Shown one piece after another: positions 37,616 through 49,914 of a DNA stretch of 64,000 bases. The stretch spans positions 1-64,000 of the forward strand of contig MU400535.1 of NCBI GenBank assembly GCA_022578965.1, read 5' to 3'. This stretch comes from Xylaria sp. FL1777. Lineage: Eukaryota > Ascomycota > Sordariomycetes > Xylariales > Xylariaceae. The translations under genes were made by a program, and so were the position numbers. The notes beneath the pieces were generated by a model. The model saw only the letters and a program-made list of their open reading frames with translations, was not told the origin of the DNA and searched no databases. The stretch's first letter is position 1, and each line of letters starts with the position of its first letter.

Positions 37616-40600
37616 ATGATGATATGGATATCAATGCGAGAGGAAAAGCGAGCATGGAATAGGCGTTTTGGATGTATCAACATGAGCTTTTCGACTTCCA
37701 TTCAGGCATACACTTTAGACATCTGGGAAAAAGGTTTTGGAGTAGAACTGGGGTTCGAAAATAAGGGTCGAAGGCATTTTCAAGGGAGCTCGGGATTGGG
37801 GACACTGGCGAATGTCGGGGGATCATGGGACACGAACGAACTACATGGACGACGGGATCGACTGGTTATCGTAACATCTGGCCTGCTTATTTGCGCCCCG
37901 CAGGCCCTGGACGCGTTCGTTTATTTCTTTTGTCATCATGTACCATCACCACTTTCGATTCTTGATAGACTACCTGCTTATAGAAGAGCTACTTCGTAGC
38001 TCAACAATTTCACGGGCATCGTTTCCAGAATTAGGTCGTTGCCCCCTTTACCACGCCACGCTAGTTTCAAAACGTTCTAGAATACACCGGTATATGGTTA
38101 GGTAAGCGTTTGTCAAGTCGAAACTTCAAGGACAACGACCGCATCCTGGGTGAAACCGTCACACGTTACACGTGTAGTCAGTACGCCTCTGTCGAGGAGT
38201 CTAATCACTGTCTTCTTAAGCGTCTTCATGAATGCTGATTGGTTGCAGGAACCTGCTGCCTGCTCCTGAGAGACGAAGGAGCTCTTCCTACGCAGTATAT
38301 ATAGGAGGATTGTAGCATGTCAGATACCTACCTACCTAGGTAGATGATTTTTTTTTCTCTTGTCGTCATCATCGTGCTTAGTCAAGTCGACCCTATATAC
38401 ATATAAGCATCTACCCACATGTAGTCTACGGCCGAAATCTTTTATTAGCCAGATCCCCCACGAAAGCCAATCGGGACTCCACCCATTTAAGCAGTTGAAG
38501 GAATCGAACCTCGGCCAAAATGACCCGAGTGCCATAGCCGGCTGGTAAGTCAACGTGGAAATTGCCAGCCGACAGGGATAGGCACTAGATGGTTAAATCC
38601 CCGTCTATTTTGAGCACTTATACGCATCTTACTATACTCACAGACTTGGGGTGGTTATTGGACTACCGGTATACGAGCAGTTCTAGACGTCTGATTACCT
38701 TAGTCTAAAGGCGGGACTATCCACGGTGTCTCGTTTAGGTGTGCTGTGCCACAGGCTTGCTTCTGCACGATATGAAGGGCTAAGCGACTCTGGCCATGCA
38801 TGGCAGATTATTTCCACTGTCTCGGCTGCACTAGAGTCTACTTACTACATGTATATGTCATGTACACTACCTGGACGTACCCCGCCATTGCCCCTCGCCG
38901 ACCGGGGTGAGACTGTTTGGGGTATGATGCTCTCTCTTTTTTTTCTGTCTTGTTTCACATTACCTATCAACTCGTTTACTCATTTGTTCGTGAAGCGATT
39001 GTTTGTTTGTTTGTCTTCACCGGCGTCAACTTCCTTTCCCCCACAAGCCCTCCACCCATAAAACGACTTTGCTCCAACGATGACCAGATCCAGATCTTAT
39101 AAACAGAGTGGCCGGTCATTTCAGGTGCGCACTTATTGACAGTTTGCCTCCTCCTCCCCCCCCTCCTCCTCCTCTTCCTCCCTGCGTAGAAGTACATTGC
39201 ATAGACGAGGCAGGCAGATCAGTATCTAGTGGGTAGGTTAACTACGTGTTCGTCTAATTTCACTTCCTCAACCCCGAGTTAGGACTAGGGGCTCTGCGGT
39301 CATGTTTGTCTCTGAGCTGGAACGACTGTGACCGGCCTAATTAAGGCATTGCACCGCGCACCGCGAAACGTTTCCAAACGGTTGCGTGCTACACTAGATC
39401 AATGAGGGAGGACTATGTATGTATACAGGAGCAGGCCGTCAGGCTCCACGGAACCCACCGTGAAGTAAAGACTGTGGGTTTCGTGGGTTCCCCTCTTGGA
39501 CGGTCAAGGTCGGGAACGGGACTCAACGCAATGGGGAGCGAGTTAGGAAATGACGTTACGTACACGATCTTGGAAATAAGCCGTCTCGAAACGGTCAACG
39601 GTCAACGGTTTGCGGCTCAAAGGCACGGGTGGCCGGCTTCTAGCTGAATGGCCAAGAGATCCTCGCATGACCTAGAGAATCACACGGCAGGAACCAAACT
39701 TTTATATATGCCTACTCAGTGATAGAAAAGTACACTGCATGGTACTTACAAAGGCTCAGGGTTGTATTTAGTGCCGCCAAGCAAAGGGTGGAGGGCGATC
39801 GTGTACACACGCACGCACCCGACTCGCTCATATCTATCACGATTCAATGTCGAATCTTCCGCGGAATCACGTAGCAAAAGCAGAAGGTCTGCTGGGTCGT
39901 CGGAGACGTGCGGTGTGACTGTGCCGCCTGCATCGGAACTCATGCGTCCTCATGCGTATGCAGCCCTTCAGCCAGCCATCCAGCCATCCAACCATCCCAA
40001 GCCTTGTGGTGCGGATCGGACCAGTTGCAGGCCCGTTGACAACGTGGCTGCATCGCATCCGATACTGGATGCCTGGTACCCGATACCACCTAGAATAGGG
40101 ATACTGACATAGGTAGGTATGCCATCTATCCAAGACGGCCCGTCATATCGATAATATATCGACGAGTCGGGACAGGTGCCCGCATTGATCGGTAATGATG
40201 GTGTCATCCCAATCTACCTATCAATCAAAGCATCTAGCGGCTGAGAGTAAGCAAAATACACATAGCCTGCCTATTGCCTATTCGTTATCGCTCCCCGTCG
40301 CACATGGGGAAATAATAATTGGCCAGCCTGCCGGATTGAATGTGACTCGTCGCCAACGTGTTCCTAGCCGGGCCAAGACGGGCGTCGAGTTTGTGTGATC
40401 GATAGGCGCCGCCGAATACCCATCGTCCACACATAGGGTACACGTGTATGCGCAATCTGCTGACACCGACATCTGGTCGGACCTCTGGGCTTCGGAGGAG
40501 TGGGGGCTGGATGAGACAGATTGGCGACTGACCCCTGGCCTCTTTCTGCCTTTTTCCAAGATGGGAAATCCTGGACCAATGGTCGATTCCCTTGCAGGAC

Positions 40601-40881
40601 GGGCGTACCATACACACTTAAGTACGTAGCATGCATGTCGCTCCGTGGTGTAAGCACTCTCTGTCTTACCGTTAGATACTGCCAAGCACAAACGTCTGCA
40701 ATAACTCCGTTTACTATATCTCGATTCCGGTTTCTCGTCGTGCCCAAATACCAGCCTTGCGCTCGCTCGCTCACTCTTAGAATTACATTATATCTCGCGA
40801 TGCTGGCTCTTCAAGGACCACAACCCGTAACGAACTACAATAGGTAATATAGTAGGATCCTTGCACTTATCACTGTGCAAT
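37616..40881. other. Gene desert, right part
   Basis: No supportable gene. Contains a CCT-repeat tract at about 39146-39180 (sense CCTCCT, with a run of eight C) and several TAGGTA tracts. The last few hundred bases are the promoter of the MFS gene. Open frames at 40,278-40,850 on both strands overlap one another and look like chance. Confidence 0.5.
39146..39182. repeat. CCT/AGG microsatellite
   Basis: A homopyrimidine tract on the plus strand made of CCT units with a run of eight C and a few interruptions. Such tracts can adopt triplex or other unusual structures. It lies in the gene desert with no nearby start codon. Confidence 0.7.
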
Positions 40882-42597
40882 ATGTCACGGGAAGAAGAAG
40901 AACACCGACGCAGTGACTCAATAGATGAGGCCTCGGAGCTTGAGTCTCTACTACCGGACTCTCCCGAGCGACCACAGCACCGACGATGGCGGGATTATCT
41001 TTCCCTCTCCTCAATAGCCTCTTCCATCTCCAGTATCTACGCCTCTAGATCTGGCAACAGCAGCAACGTCACCATCATTCTGTACTTCACAACCTTTATC
41101 GTCTCCTACTCGGGCGGCTTCATCGCACTGCCCCTGACGCGCCTGATCGAGGACATCATCTGCCACAAGTATTACGATGTGGAGACCTCGACCGAACCCA
41201 TCGACGAGAACCTCTGCAAAGAGGACGCCATCCAGAAGGAGCTCGCCTACCTCCTGGCCATCCAGTCCACCCTGTATTCCATCGTCGCCTTTGTCGCCGC
41301 CTTCCCGTGGGGTCTGGCAGCCGATAAGTTCGTGCTCGGTTCCTGAGAAAAGTAATGCGACCACCTTCCCAGCTGACGCGCTCTCAGAATTGGCAGGAAG
41401 CCCATCGTGGCAGTGGCTATGACGGGGCTGTTGATGGGGTCCCTGATAGAGCTGGCGGTCGTGTACTGGAACAACGTGTTTCCAATCACGGCCATCTGGG
41501 CTTCATCCGTGGGCCAGCTCATCGGCGGTGGTAGCGGCGTCCTGATAGCCGTGGTGCTGAGCATGATCGCGGATGCGACGACCGAGGAGGACAGGTTCGT
41601 CCACACTGATTTCAAAGAATCTTGACCCCCTTGCGCCACTTGGCTAAGCTACCGTGTTTCTGACAGGGCTATTGCGTTTCTGCGCACACACGTCGCGGGT
41701 CTCTGCGGGAACCTCCTATCGCCATCCGTCGCCGGATTGGTGATGGAGAAGGCCGGCCCCTGGATCCCCCCCCTGATCGGCATCGGCCTCTTCTCTCTCA
41801 GCGGGATAGCCATAATTTTCCTCCCCGAGACCCGGCCGTCAAAGGACCCATCGCCAGAGCCCCAGGAGCCAGAGATCCCCGGTCCCAGCTCGAAAATATC
41901 GCAGGTCTTCAGCCAGTTCATAGATTCCCTAAGTATCCTCAGATCGCCCTCCCTCATCCTCCTGTTTCTGACTTCGTTGTGTTCGATCCCGGTCATGGAT
42001 TCGACCCTGCAGTTCCTGAACCAGTTCGTGTCGAAGCGCTACCAGATCAAGATCGCGCAGACGGGATACGTGCAGACCACGTACGGCGTCGTGAGCGTCC
42101 TCATGACCCTCATCATCCTCCCCTGGATCTCCCGCGTGCTCATACACCCGGCCACGCCGGCCAGATACCGAGCCAAGGACGAACAATACCGCGACCTGTC
42201 CCTGGCCCGCTGGTCGTACGTAGTTCTGTTCTTGGGCGCCCTCACGCTGGGGCTATCGCCGACGCTGAGCGCCTTCGTCTTCGGCCTGGTCCTCATGGCT
42301 CTAGGGTCGGGCTTCGGGAGTCTCTCCAAGAGTCTGATGAGTATATACGTCGACCAGGAGCACCGGTCCCGGCTCTTTAGTCTCGTGGGCATGGTCGAGG
42401 TCCTCGGCAGCGTGTTCTCCCAGCCCATGCTCGCCGGGCTCTTCTCCCTAGGGTTGAAATGGCATGGCGCGTGGATCGGTCTCCCTTACCTCGGGGTAGC
42501 GGCCCTGATCGCGTTCTCGGGCGCCTTGCTTATTTTCGTGCGGATACCTCGGGCCAGTAGTGCTGCTTCGGTCTCGAGTGATACTGAGGATGCATGA
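40882..42597 (+). CDS. Major facilitator superfamily transporter
   Basis: Three exons (40882-41327, 41388-41594, 41667-42597) encode 527 residues. Donors are GTTCGT in both introns. The joins restore the MFS loop motif GLAADKIGRKP and the stretch EEDRAIAFLRTH. The N-terminal 60 residues are acidic and cytosolic. About 12 membrane segments follow, with the long central loop (SKDPSPEPQEPEIPG) between the two halves. The protein resembles the proton-coupled folate transporter-like fungal MFS group, but the substrate cannot be predicted. The third exon is unusually GC-rich with C-ending codons compared with neighbouring genes. The gene converges on the Zn2Cys6 regulator 700 bp downstream. Confidence 0.9.
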
Positions 42598-43297
42598 TTT
42601 TAGAATCTTACAGATACGTAGATTAACGACACAATGTAGTAACGCGGCATAGAGGGAAGAAACATGGGATATATAGGACCAGCATGTTTCCATATGCCGT
42701 GGAGTTGGATACGGTTCTCCTCCCCCACCCCGCGGCGACGGATAGATGTGGGTAGTGTTCTGGGCGACGTTCATATCGGGACGGTTGCATGATGACTTAT
42801 GAAATAAAGGGGCATATTTAAAGTAGATAGATCCTCGTGGATTATCACAATGACTAATGCAAATCAGTGTTTCGCTCTCGATGTCGTACAACTAGTCGAA
42901 GGCAAGGAAGAGAGATGAGCAAAGTGGAATATTAACCACTGCCAATCTGCTTTCAAGATCTGTGATTTTGGTACATACGCGTGATAGGTATAAGTGCTTG
43001 CGACTCGATAGGATCGCTAGGGCCTGCTTCATGCAGGCTATAAGCAAAAAACACCAAGCTTCAATATACAATGTCAACGTAGGGATTTAACCTATGGACT
43101 ATAGAATGAGAACTCTCTATAATCATCCAAGCCGACCTTTGAAATGAAAAAGGGAAATAGAAAATCAAAATTCTGGAAACGCCAATCCATGCCCTGCAAT
43201 CATGACACTACTAATTTTACCCGCTGAATTCGACCCACTAGATATCATCATCGCTCCATTCCATTTGTAACTCTCTAAATGTGGACAAGTACCTCAA
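42598..43297. other. Intergenic region between convergent MFS and regulator genes
   Basis: The 700 bases lie between two stop codons and presumably contain both 3' ends. AT-rich in the right half. No coding signal. Confidence 0.55.
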
Positions 43298-46200
43298 CTA
43301 GGCACCTACGCAAAGCACAGTGTCGTCCCGTAGTGCATCAAGCAAGACACGCGCTGTCTCCTTATCGCCAGCTTCCTCGTCGTCCCATGCACGCTCAATC
43401 CAATCCACATCTCTATCCGCGTCCCGCTCCTCACCACCATACATGTCGCGGCCGGCGGTGTTCTCGCCGTTCTTATTTGTGCCTTCATCGTCTGCTATAA
43501 GAACGTATGCAGCAGTCAGTGCATCGTCGATGTCGAGACCCGTGGGTTCGCTCTGGACGAACATATCCATGTGCATCTCCACGTCTGCGTCTGCGGGTGG
43601 AGGAGGCGGAGCGAGGAAGTGAGATTCCTCTGTTAGGTCGTTGTTGTTCGCGTTAGTGCTGAGGGTCTCAGCTGAATTGTCCGCTGAATCTGGCGATGCG
43701 GAATCTTCGTCTAGCGACACCGACTGTACGCGGCCCGGCTGTATATGTACCGTGGGATTCGGTACAAAGACCGCTGGCACTGGCGCTGGCGTTCTTGGGC
43801 GGCTTCCCGCGAGGAGCGCTCGGATCGGGCTGAACCCGTGGGCGAAGAGACCGCGAAGCTTAACGGGAAAGTCGGTCTCAGTAGCCAGTCTTCCTTTGCT
43901 GATGCTGATGTCCATGGTCATCGAGAGACGTAGATAGGAATTAGGATGAGAGGCTAATATGTCTGTCCAGTCCGAGATAATGGGTTGCATGCTGTTTGGA
44001 GTATCCTGCGGCGAGGCCACAATCGATGATGAAGCAGTTGCGGAGTTACTCGGAGGGTCTATCTGCGCAAGGTTCACGATGTGTCGTATCGTCTCGCTTA
44101 TGTAGTCCACCCCATCGTACTGTGGCTGATAAGTCTTCATGGCCTCAATGAGGATGTTCAGTCTTTGTTGTTTTAGTAATGTCCGCCTCTTCTCGTCCGG
44201 CGTCGCTGTTCTTTGCCTATTTTGGGATAAGAGTTTAACATCGATAATATGCAGCACCAACGGCATCGCCGTGCATGATATTCTATACAGAGAGTCAGCC
44301 AATACTTAATTCCTGTCCGTTCTTAGTGGCTACATACGCGCTGATCGGCAGCCAGCGGGCAAGACGGCGTTGGATTAACTCATTCAGACATTCCGTCACG
44401 CCACAAGCGGCGTCTTGTAGCTCGTGTCGGCTCTCATAGACGTTTGAAAATCCGCGGACGTTGCTATTTAGATTTGGCGACGCAGACGCCATAGCTGTCT
44501 GTAGTACCTCGTGGTGACACAGTACTGCTCGTGAAGAACTGAGACAACGGATAGTTGTAAGTCTATGATCGTAGAAGGTTATTCCGGAGAGGCCGAGAAC
44601 TTACTGGTAGAACATGTACATTAGATTTGTGTACAGTATTATCGAATCATGTTTATCTCCTGTCGTTTTGCTAGATGCACTAGCTCCACCGGACATGGGG
44701 AAACGAAGAGTCGCTGTTTTGTACCATCTCCTCAACGCTACCTTGCATTCTCGTACCTTTTCGGCGCCTCCAACCCCATTATGTCTACCCCAGCCCGGGA
44801 CATCATCGAGGGGAAAGACGAGGGTTAGTAGATCCGTCAGCACAGAGCAAAGCTCCCCAAGTTGAACAAATATTTCGTTTAAACGTCGCTTAGTCTCCGA
44901 ATTATACACCTTCGATAGCCCGACATCATCCGCAAGGTCCGAGCATCCTAGGCCGCTATTCAAGTCGACGTCAAAATGGGCTCGAGATATCTGAATGCTT
45001 CGACGCATGCCGAGGGAAATTAAACGGTCACGAATAACGCAGCACCACCACAGACGCTTCAGAGAATTTTGCTTCTTGTGCTCTATTGGATCTGTTACAG
45101 GAGAAAACGTGGGCATGGCTGAGTATATGTGTGCGTCTGCACTCTTCGCGTACTGTATCGCAACACCAAGCCAAGCCGTGTTGGGCTTTTTCCTTGCGAG
45201 TGACCAATTCGGGGCCCAGTAGGTAAGCAGCAACGCAGCTTGGGCAAGGCAGGCAAATGATGATTCGGTATCGAAGTCAAATAAGAGCTAACTTTGGTCA
45301 GATTTAGGATGTCTCCTTCTGGTAGATATCGTAAATACCTTTGAGCGCCGATATAAGGTCGCTCTAGCAGTGCGAATATCCGGGTACCCTAGGGCTTTGA
45401 TGCTAGTTTTCGAGACGAACTATGAAATTAGCCTTTCAGTTTGGAGAAACTTGAAAAGGTCAACTTACATTACAACAGGAGAACATCATCGCTTGGAGGA
45501 CAAGCAGAGACATCTTTTCGCCCTGCCTACCACTGCCTTGACAGTAGAGATCCCAAAAATCACCTTCATGAATGAACGGCAGAAGGGGGTGAACATGTAA
45601 AAAATATTGCTGCATAAATTCATCGAAGATTGCTCTTGTGGGTATTCTGAGACATCCCTGGGAGTCGAGATAATTTACGTCTTGCGGCATCACATTATGA
45701 AGATTGCTGATGGAAATAAATGGATAATATGAGTATGTAATATCCATACTGGCCACAACTTGCTTCTCACCGACCCAAAATGGGATGTGTGGATTTCCTA
45801 CTGTGTTGAAACTCTGTGCTGGTATTGATGGGGTGTCTGTTAAATCTGTTAGGAAAAAATCATACGAGGGTTGGCTTCTACTCACTATTAAGAAATGCCT
45901 GCGTTGCGTTGAGTGGCCGGTTGAATGCTTGCGGGTGCCCATTAAACCCGGTGGGAGATTGCTGCCCCTGTTGCATTTCTGCCTGTGCGTGTCCGCCAAA
46001 ATTAGACACGTGTGATGTCTGTATATTCTCAGTAGTGTGAGAATCGTTAACAAGTTCCGCCTGCGGCGAAGTAGGTTCGCCGTTAACCCCTGAATTGGCG
46101 GCATCGTCCGTCATACTTTCGTGGCTACAATCATCGATTTGGTCTTGTTGACGAAAGTCGAGTACGTTACCCTCACGTTCTCCTTTTCGGCTAAGGTGGA

Positions 46201-46446
46201 ATTGTCAGTCGCAAACTTAATATCTTAGAGAATAGATGGTATAGCTTACAACCTCGAGGCTCGGCTTGTAACGACGCAAGCCTCGTCGTCAAGATAGCAA
46301 TTCATACATGGCCGCCCCCTTTGGGATACATCACAGCGTACTTTACGAGCACGACAGGAAAGGCAGGCCTTGGGTGCTCTCTTTCGTGTCTTATGAGGAT
46401 GTCGGGCCGTGCGTCCTACAGGCTCCAAAGTTGTTACTGAAGCCAT
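43298..46446 (-). CDS. Zn2Cys6 transcription factor, cutinase transcription factor 1 beta-like
   Basis: Seven exons on the minus strand (46446-46250, 46190-45886, 45845-45469, 45419-45339, 45287-44605, 44538-44338, 44282-43298) encode 942 residues. The second intron is only 40 nt; an acceptor nine bases later would make it 49 nt. The N-terminal binuclear zinc cluster has Cys28, 31, 38, 47, 50 and 57 (CLSCRARKVRC, CMNCYLDDEAC), followed by TSRASRFRKG. The fungal-specific transcription factor domain covers roughly residues 240-600, including HPLLPFIHEGDFW and LKRLWWCCVIRDR. The C-terminal third is Ser/Ala/Asp-rich and acidic, as expected of an activation domain. The closest group known to me is CTF1/Far-type regulators of cutinase and fatty-acid genes. 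The target genes here are inferred only. Confidence 0.9.
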
Positions 46447-47604
46447 TGTTATCGGCGGGCACCGGAAAGACTACACGATGGCGGTTATGAATATTTCAGT
46501 ACCCTAAAAAGAAACTTGAAAGCTGAGAACATAATTAAAAGACAAAGTCGGGGAAGCGTGGGATGTGGGGCATCTCCAACAGACAAGAGAGCGGGCTTAG
46601 ACGCACCTGGATGGATTCTGGGGTTGATGGGGATGATATGGGGCCTAGACTAGACTAGGTAGCGCTAGTTCATGTTGTTGGCGATGTCCCACGTGCAGAA
46701 CATTGCTGAAGAGCAGCCCTTAATTCAATATCGACCATTTAGTAATCTCCCGAGCCAACATGTTAGTTATAAAAGATGAAAAGCCTCGATAATATTTACT
46801 AGCGTATAGGGTGAGACCACTTAGAAGCCACTTGCCATCGGCGCTTTGCCTTTTAAGGCCTACCTGGCCTCCGGCGATGCCGGGCTGAGAAATAATGGTA
46901 GATTAGCAGGTTTAGACGTTATGGTATTGGTTTGAGTATGTAATCTTGGACCTATCACGGCCTTTTGCACGGGTATCAGTAACCGTAATGACCCATGTCG
47001 AATGCGAGATCGCTGCATCGAAATACACTACAGCACGGTGTGTATACAAATACTGGATCTAGTGGCCGGTATCGTGGAGCGGAGATCCTTGCCGTAACAG
47101 GTTGGCAGAGCTTGGTGAAGGTGCATGATAGCGAACATCTCTTATAGGAGCATGCGACAACTTGAAAGAAGAAGCGGTAATCGAAAAGCTAGAGAATCTT
47201 ACGATTGGCGTAGTCATGCTCAAGTGACCTCGTCATCCATCTATTCCGTTTTTCTCAACCGATAGTGCCGATTGGGCAATGGCAAAGGCTCAGTCTGCAA
47301 GTGTTGCTAGGTAAAACGACTGACGGTCGCTATTACCGGTTATCGGTTATCAAGTTCGGTACTTGTCTTATAGCCTAAAACATCTTGAGACTTCACAGCT
47401 GCTTCCAAGTAGTCTCGGTTGATAGTAAAAACGAGCAAATACACAAGGTAGGTTGTTAAAGACTGACCTATAAGTTTGTTGAATCGACTAACAAACAACC
47501 CAGGAGCCTAGAAACAAGCGATCGGCGTCCTTACAACCCAGTAACCTGCCTACCGTGCCTCCTGTAAGCAGGTCATGATTATTTCAACAGCGATCAAGGT
47601 CCGC
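46447..47604. other. Promoter region of the Zn2Cys6 gene and 3' flank of the DUF3176 gene
   Basis: About 1.16 kb without coding signal. The right end abuts the putative last exon of the DUF3176 gene. No repeats or motifs stand out. Confidence 0.5.
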
Positions 47605-49914
47605 TCAATGGTATCTCGGCTCTGTAAATACCCATTCTCCATTATCTTGACGAATCAACTCGACCTCTGTGCGACCGACGCGGTGGTTGAGCCCCTTAGG
47701 CACATCCATTCCATCGCGAACTTGTGCGTGAATAGTGTTAGAGACATGGCAGAACAGCATCTAGAAGATCAGTGTCAGTACTTATTTGTTCATTGGATTT
47801 ATGTGAATACCTGAGGTGTTTCAGGTGCATTGTCCGAAGCAGGAAACAGGAGTAAACATTGCCGAAACGCGAAAATCCTCTCTTCTGAACCCTGGTGTAA
47901 AGAGAAATGAGGTAAACAACTCACAGGAAGCGAATCCGTCTTCCACGCACAGACCTGATCCTGTGCCGTTTTCTAAACGGTTTGCATGAGATACGCAAAG
48001 GCGAAAATCATAAGAGAGACTGGGTATACTACCCAGTACCAGTTCACTTCAACATGTGGAGCCATGGTATATGCTGTTCCGCTATACTCGAAGTTCCCGC
48101 TGGGTTGTACGGTACCTGTGAGCTGGATATCTTTGGTCAAGCTGAGAGCGAGCCTTGATATCCAACTAGAGAGGTCGAATTTAGTGGCCGCTTCTATGGC
48201 TTGTATCCAATCAGTGTCGTAAGTCACCACACCCGCCGCTTGTGAAGCGTTTCCTAGCATTAGCTTATCCATGAAAGCTCTCAGAGTTTTGAGAGAGTCC
48301 GACGGCACCGAGTAGCGCGTATGTTGTTTGGCGTTCATTTCCGGCGGAATGTCCAAGAAAACGTATTCGTCATAATGAGCGCTACTCTTTGGTGCGAACT
48401 CCGACTTCGACCATTCTACCGTCACAGACCGGTCAACGACCCCATTTGCAACTGTCACATTGTAACTCTTGAGGCAGAACCATAGCCCACATTGGTATGC
48501 CTGAACCATGCTGTCCTGGGGTGTTTTTTCTGACGACATGATGTCGAAGATGGAGATGATCGCTTTGAAGTTCATACTAGGGAAAGTCGAAGATCCATTT
48601 GAGGGGGCAACTGTGAAACGATATTCGAACGGAGCACTCCCTTGGTCATATATGGAAGTGCCTGAAGGCATGGAGTAACTGCATCCTTTTTGCGAATCAC
48701 ATGATGTGCTGAAGAGCGACTCGGTACAGGCGCCGCAGACTGCTAAAGATGGAAAAATTGGCCAGCTGCAGTTCGCGGTTTCGCAGGACATAGGTATGTC
48801 AGAGGCTACAGTAGTAGCAATGATACCGTCATACACGGCAGCCTTTGTCGAAAGCATCAAGGATGATTCTTGGAACAGTTAGCCAAGAAAAAAACCCGAG
48901 ACGACAAAAGACTCACCTCCGAAATTGTTAGAAGTAATATTATGCCACTTGCAACAGGTTGGGTTAGTAATCGTCAACTCGAGCCAAGCATGTAGGTCTT
49001 CCGCGACCGTGGAAAAGTCCTAAGACGATTGAAGCCCAAACAAAAGGAATATTATTTTTGAAAGTCCTAGTTTAGGAACACTGGCAGGATAACTCACAGT
49101 CTCAGACCTTAGAGGCGGCGGGGCCGGGTGGGTGTTCATGCTCGCCTTACCAGCAAAGACAGTCGGGATCTCAGTATAGGTAACCATCTGAGAAGAGAAG
49201 GTCTCAAAGGCCTGAATCAAAATTGTGATCAAAGAGCCGACGCAGGCAAAATGACTGTTCTTGTGAGTAGAGAGGCAAGGATAGACCAGGCACGTCACGA
49301 ACCTGGCTTTCATTCGCCAAAGGAGTACGAGTGCTCCGTACAAACCACGCGAGGCTGCATCGAACATTTTGAAGTCCTCGAGCTTCGCCTCTGTCTTCCC
49401 CTTTCGGAAACCTGATACCCAAATCCATGCCCCTTGACCAATACAAGTTTCGACGATGGCTTTGAGCGCTAGACGGTAGACAGACATAATAGCTATCAGG
49501 ATCGTGCTTAGTTGCACATTGCTGCTCCAACTCGGCTCAACTCTACCGTTGAAGGTACCTAAGAGGGCGACTAGTGCTGTTGCAGCGGCAAGGCAGACGA
49601 GGCTATAAGAAACACACAGTTAGAGTATATCTCACAATTGAATCATTGTAGATTGTTGGAGAGCATTGGGGACTATAAGTTTACATATGGGAATAAGAAG
49701 CCTGCAAACTGGGAAATCAGAGACCCCAGAATACTCACCAGTACATATACTCTTCCTGCCACTAAGCGAGGGTTGAGCGCAGAGTACGTCCAAGCTCTTC
49801 TGCAGATGGTATAGGCTGATCATTCAGAAGGCTACCTGTATCGGATTCGACATCGCTGGCAATGCTTGTTCTGTCATTTTGGCTTGACCAGATACGAACA
49901 CTCGGAGAAGGCAT
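47605..49914 (-). pseudogene. DUF3176-type membrane protein gene interrupted by in-frame TAG codons
   Basis: Minus-strand exons: 49914-49739, 49602-49303, 49254-49098, 49019-48917, 48868-47925 and 47760-47605. The product has the DUF3176 layout: N-terminal membrane helix (LVCLAAATALVALLG), PSWSSNVQLSTILIAIMS, a second helix (CVGSLITILIQAFE), a long extracellular part with many Cys and NCSW, and a C-terminal helix (WYWVVYPVSLMIFAFAYL). A TAG at 47975-47973 stops the frame just after this helix. The same frame continues as KTAQDQVCAWKTDSLP to a GTGAGT donor. A 51-codon last exon follows (MLFCHVSNTIHAQ to FTEPRYH), matching how family proteins end. A second TAG lies at 49764-49762 in exon 1, just before a Trp. 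That one could be avoided by an internal start or an unseen intron. Function of the family is unknown. Confidence 0.7.

Noticed and set aside
38490..38540. tRNA-like B-box (GGTTCGATTCC) on the minus strand
   Set aside because: The T-arm pairs for only four bases, no 7-bp acceptor stem can be formed, and the A-box is poor. At best a decayed tRNA or chance.
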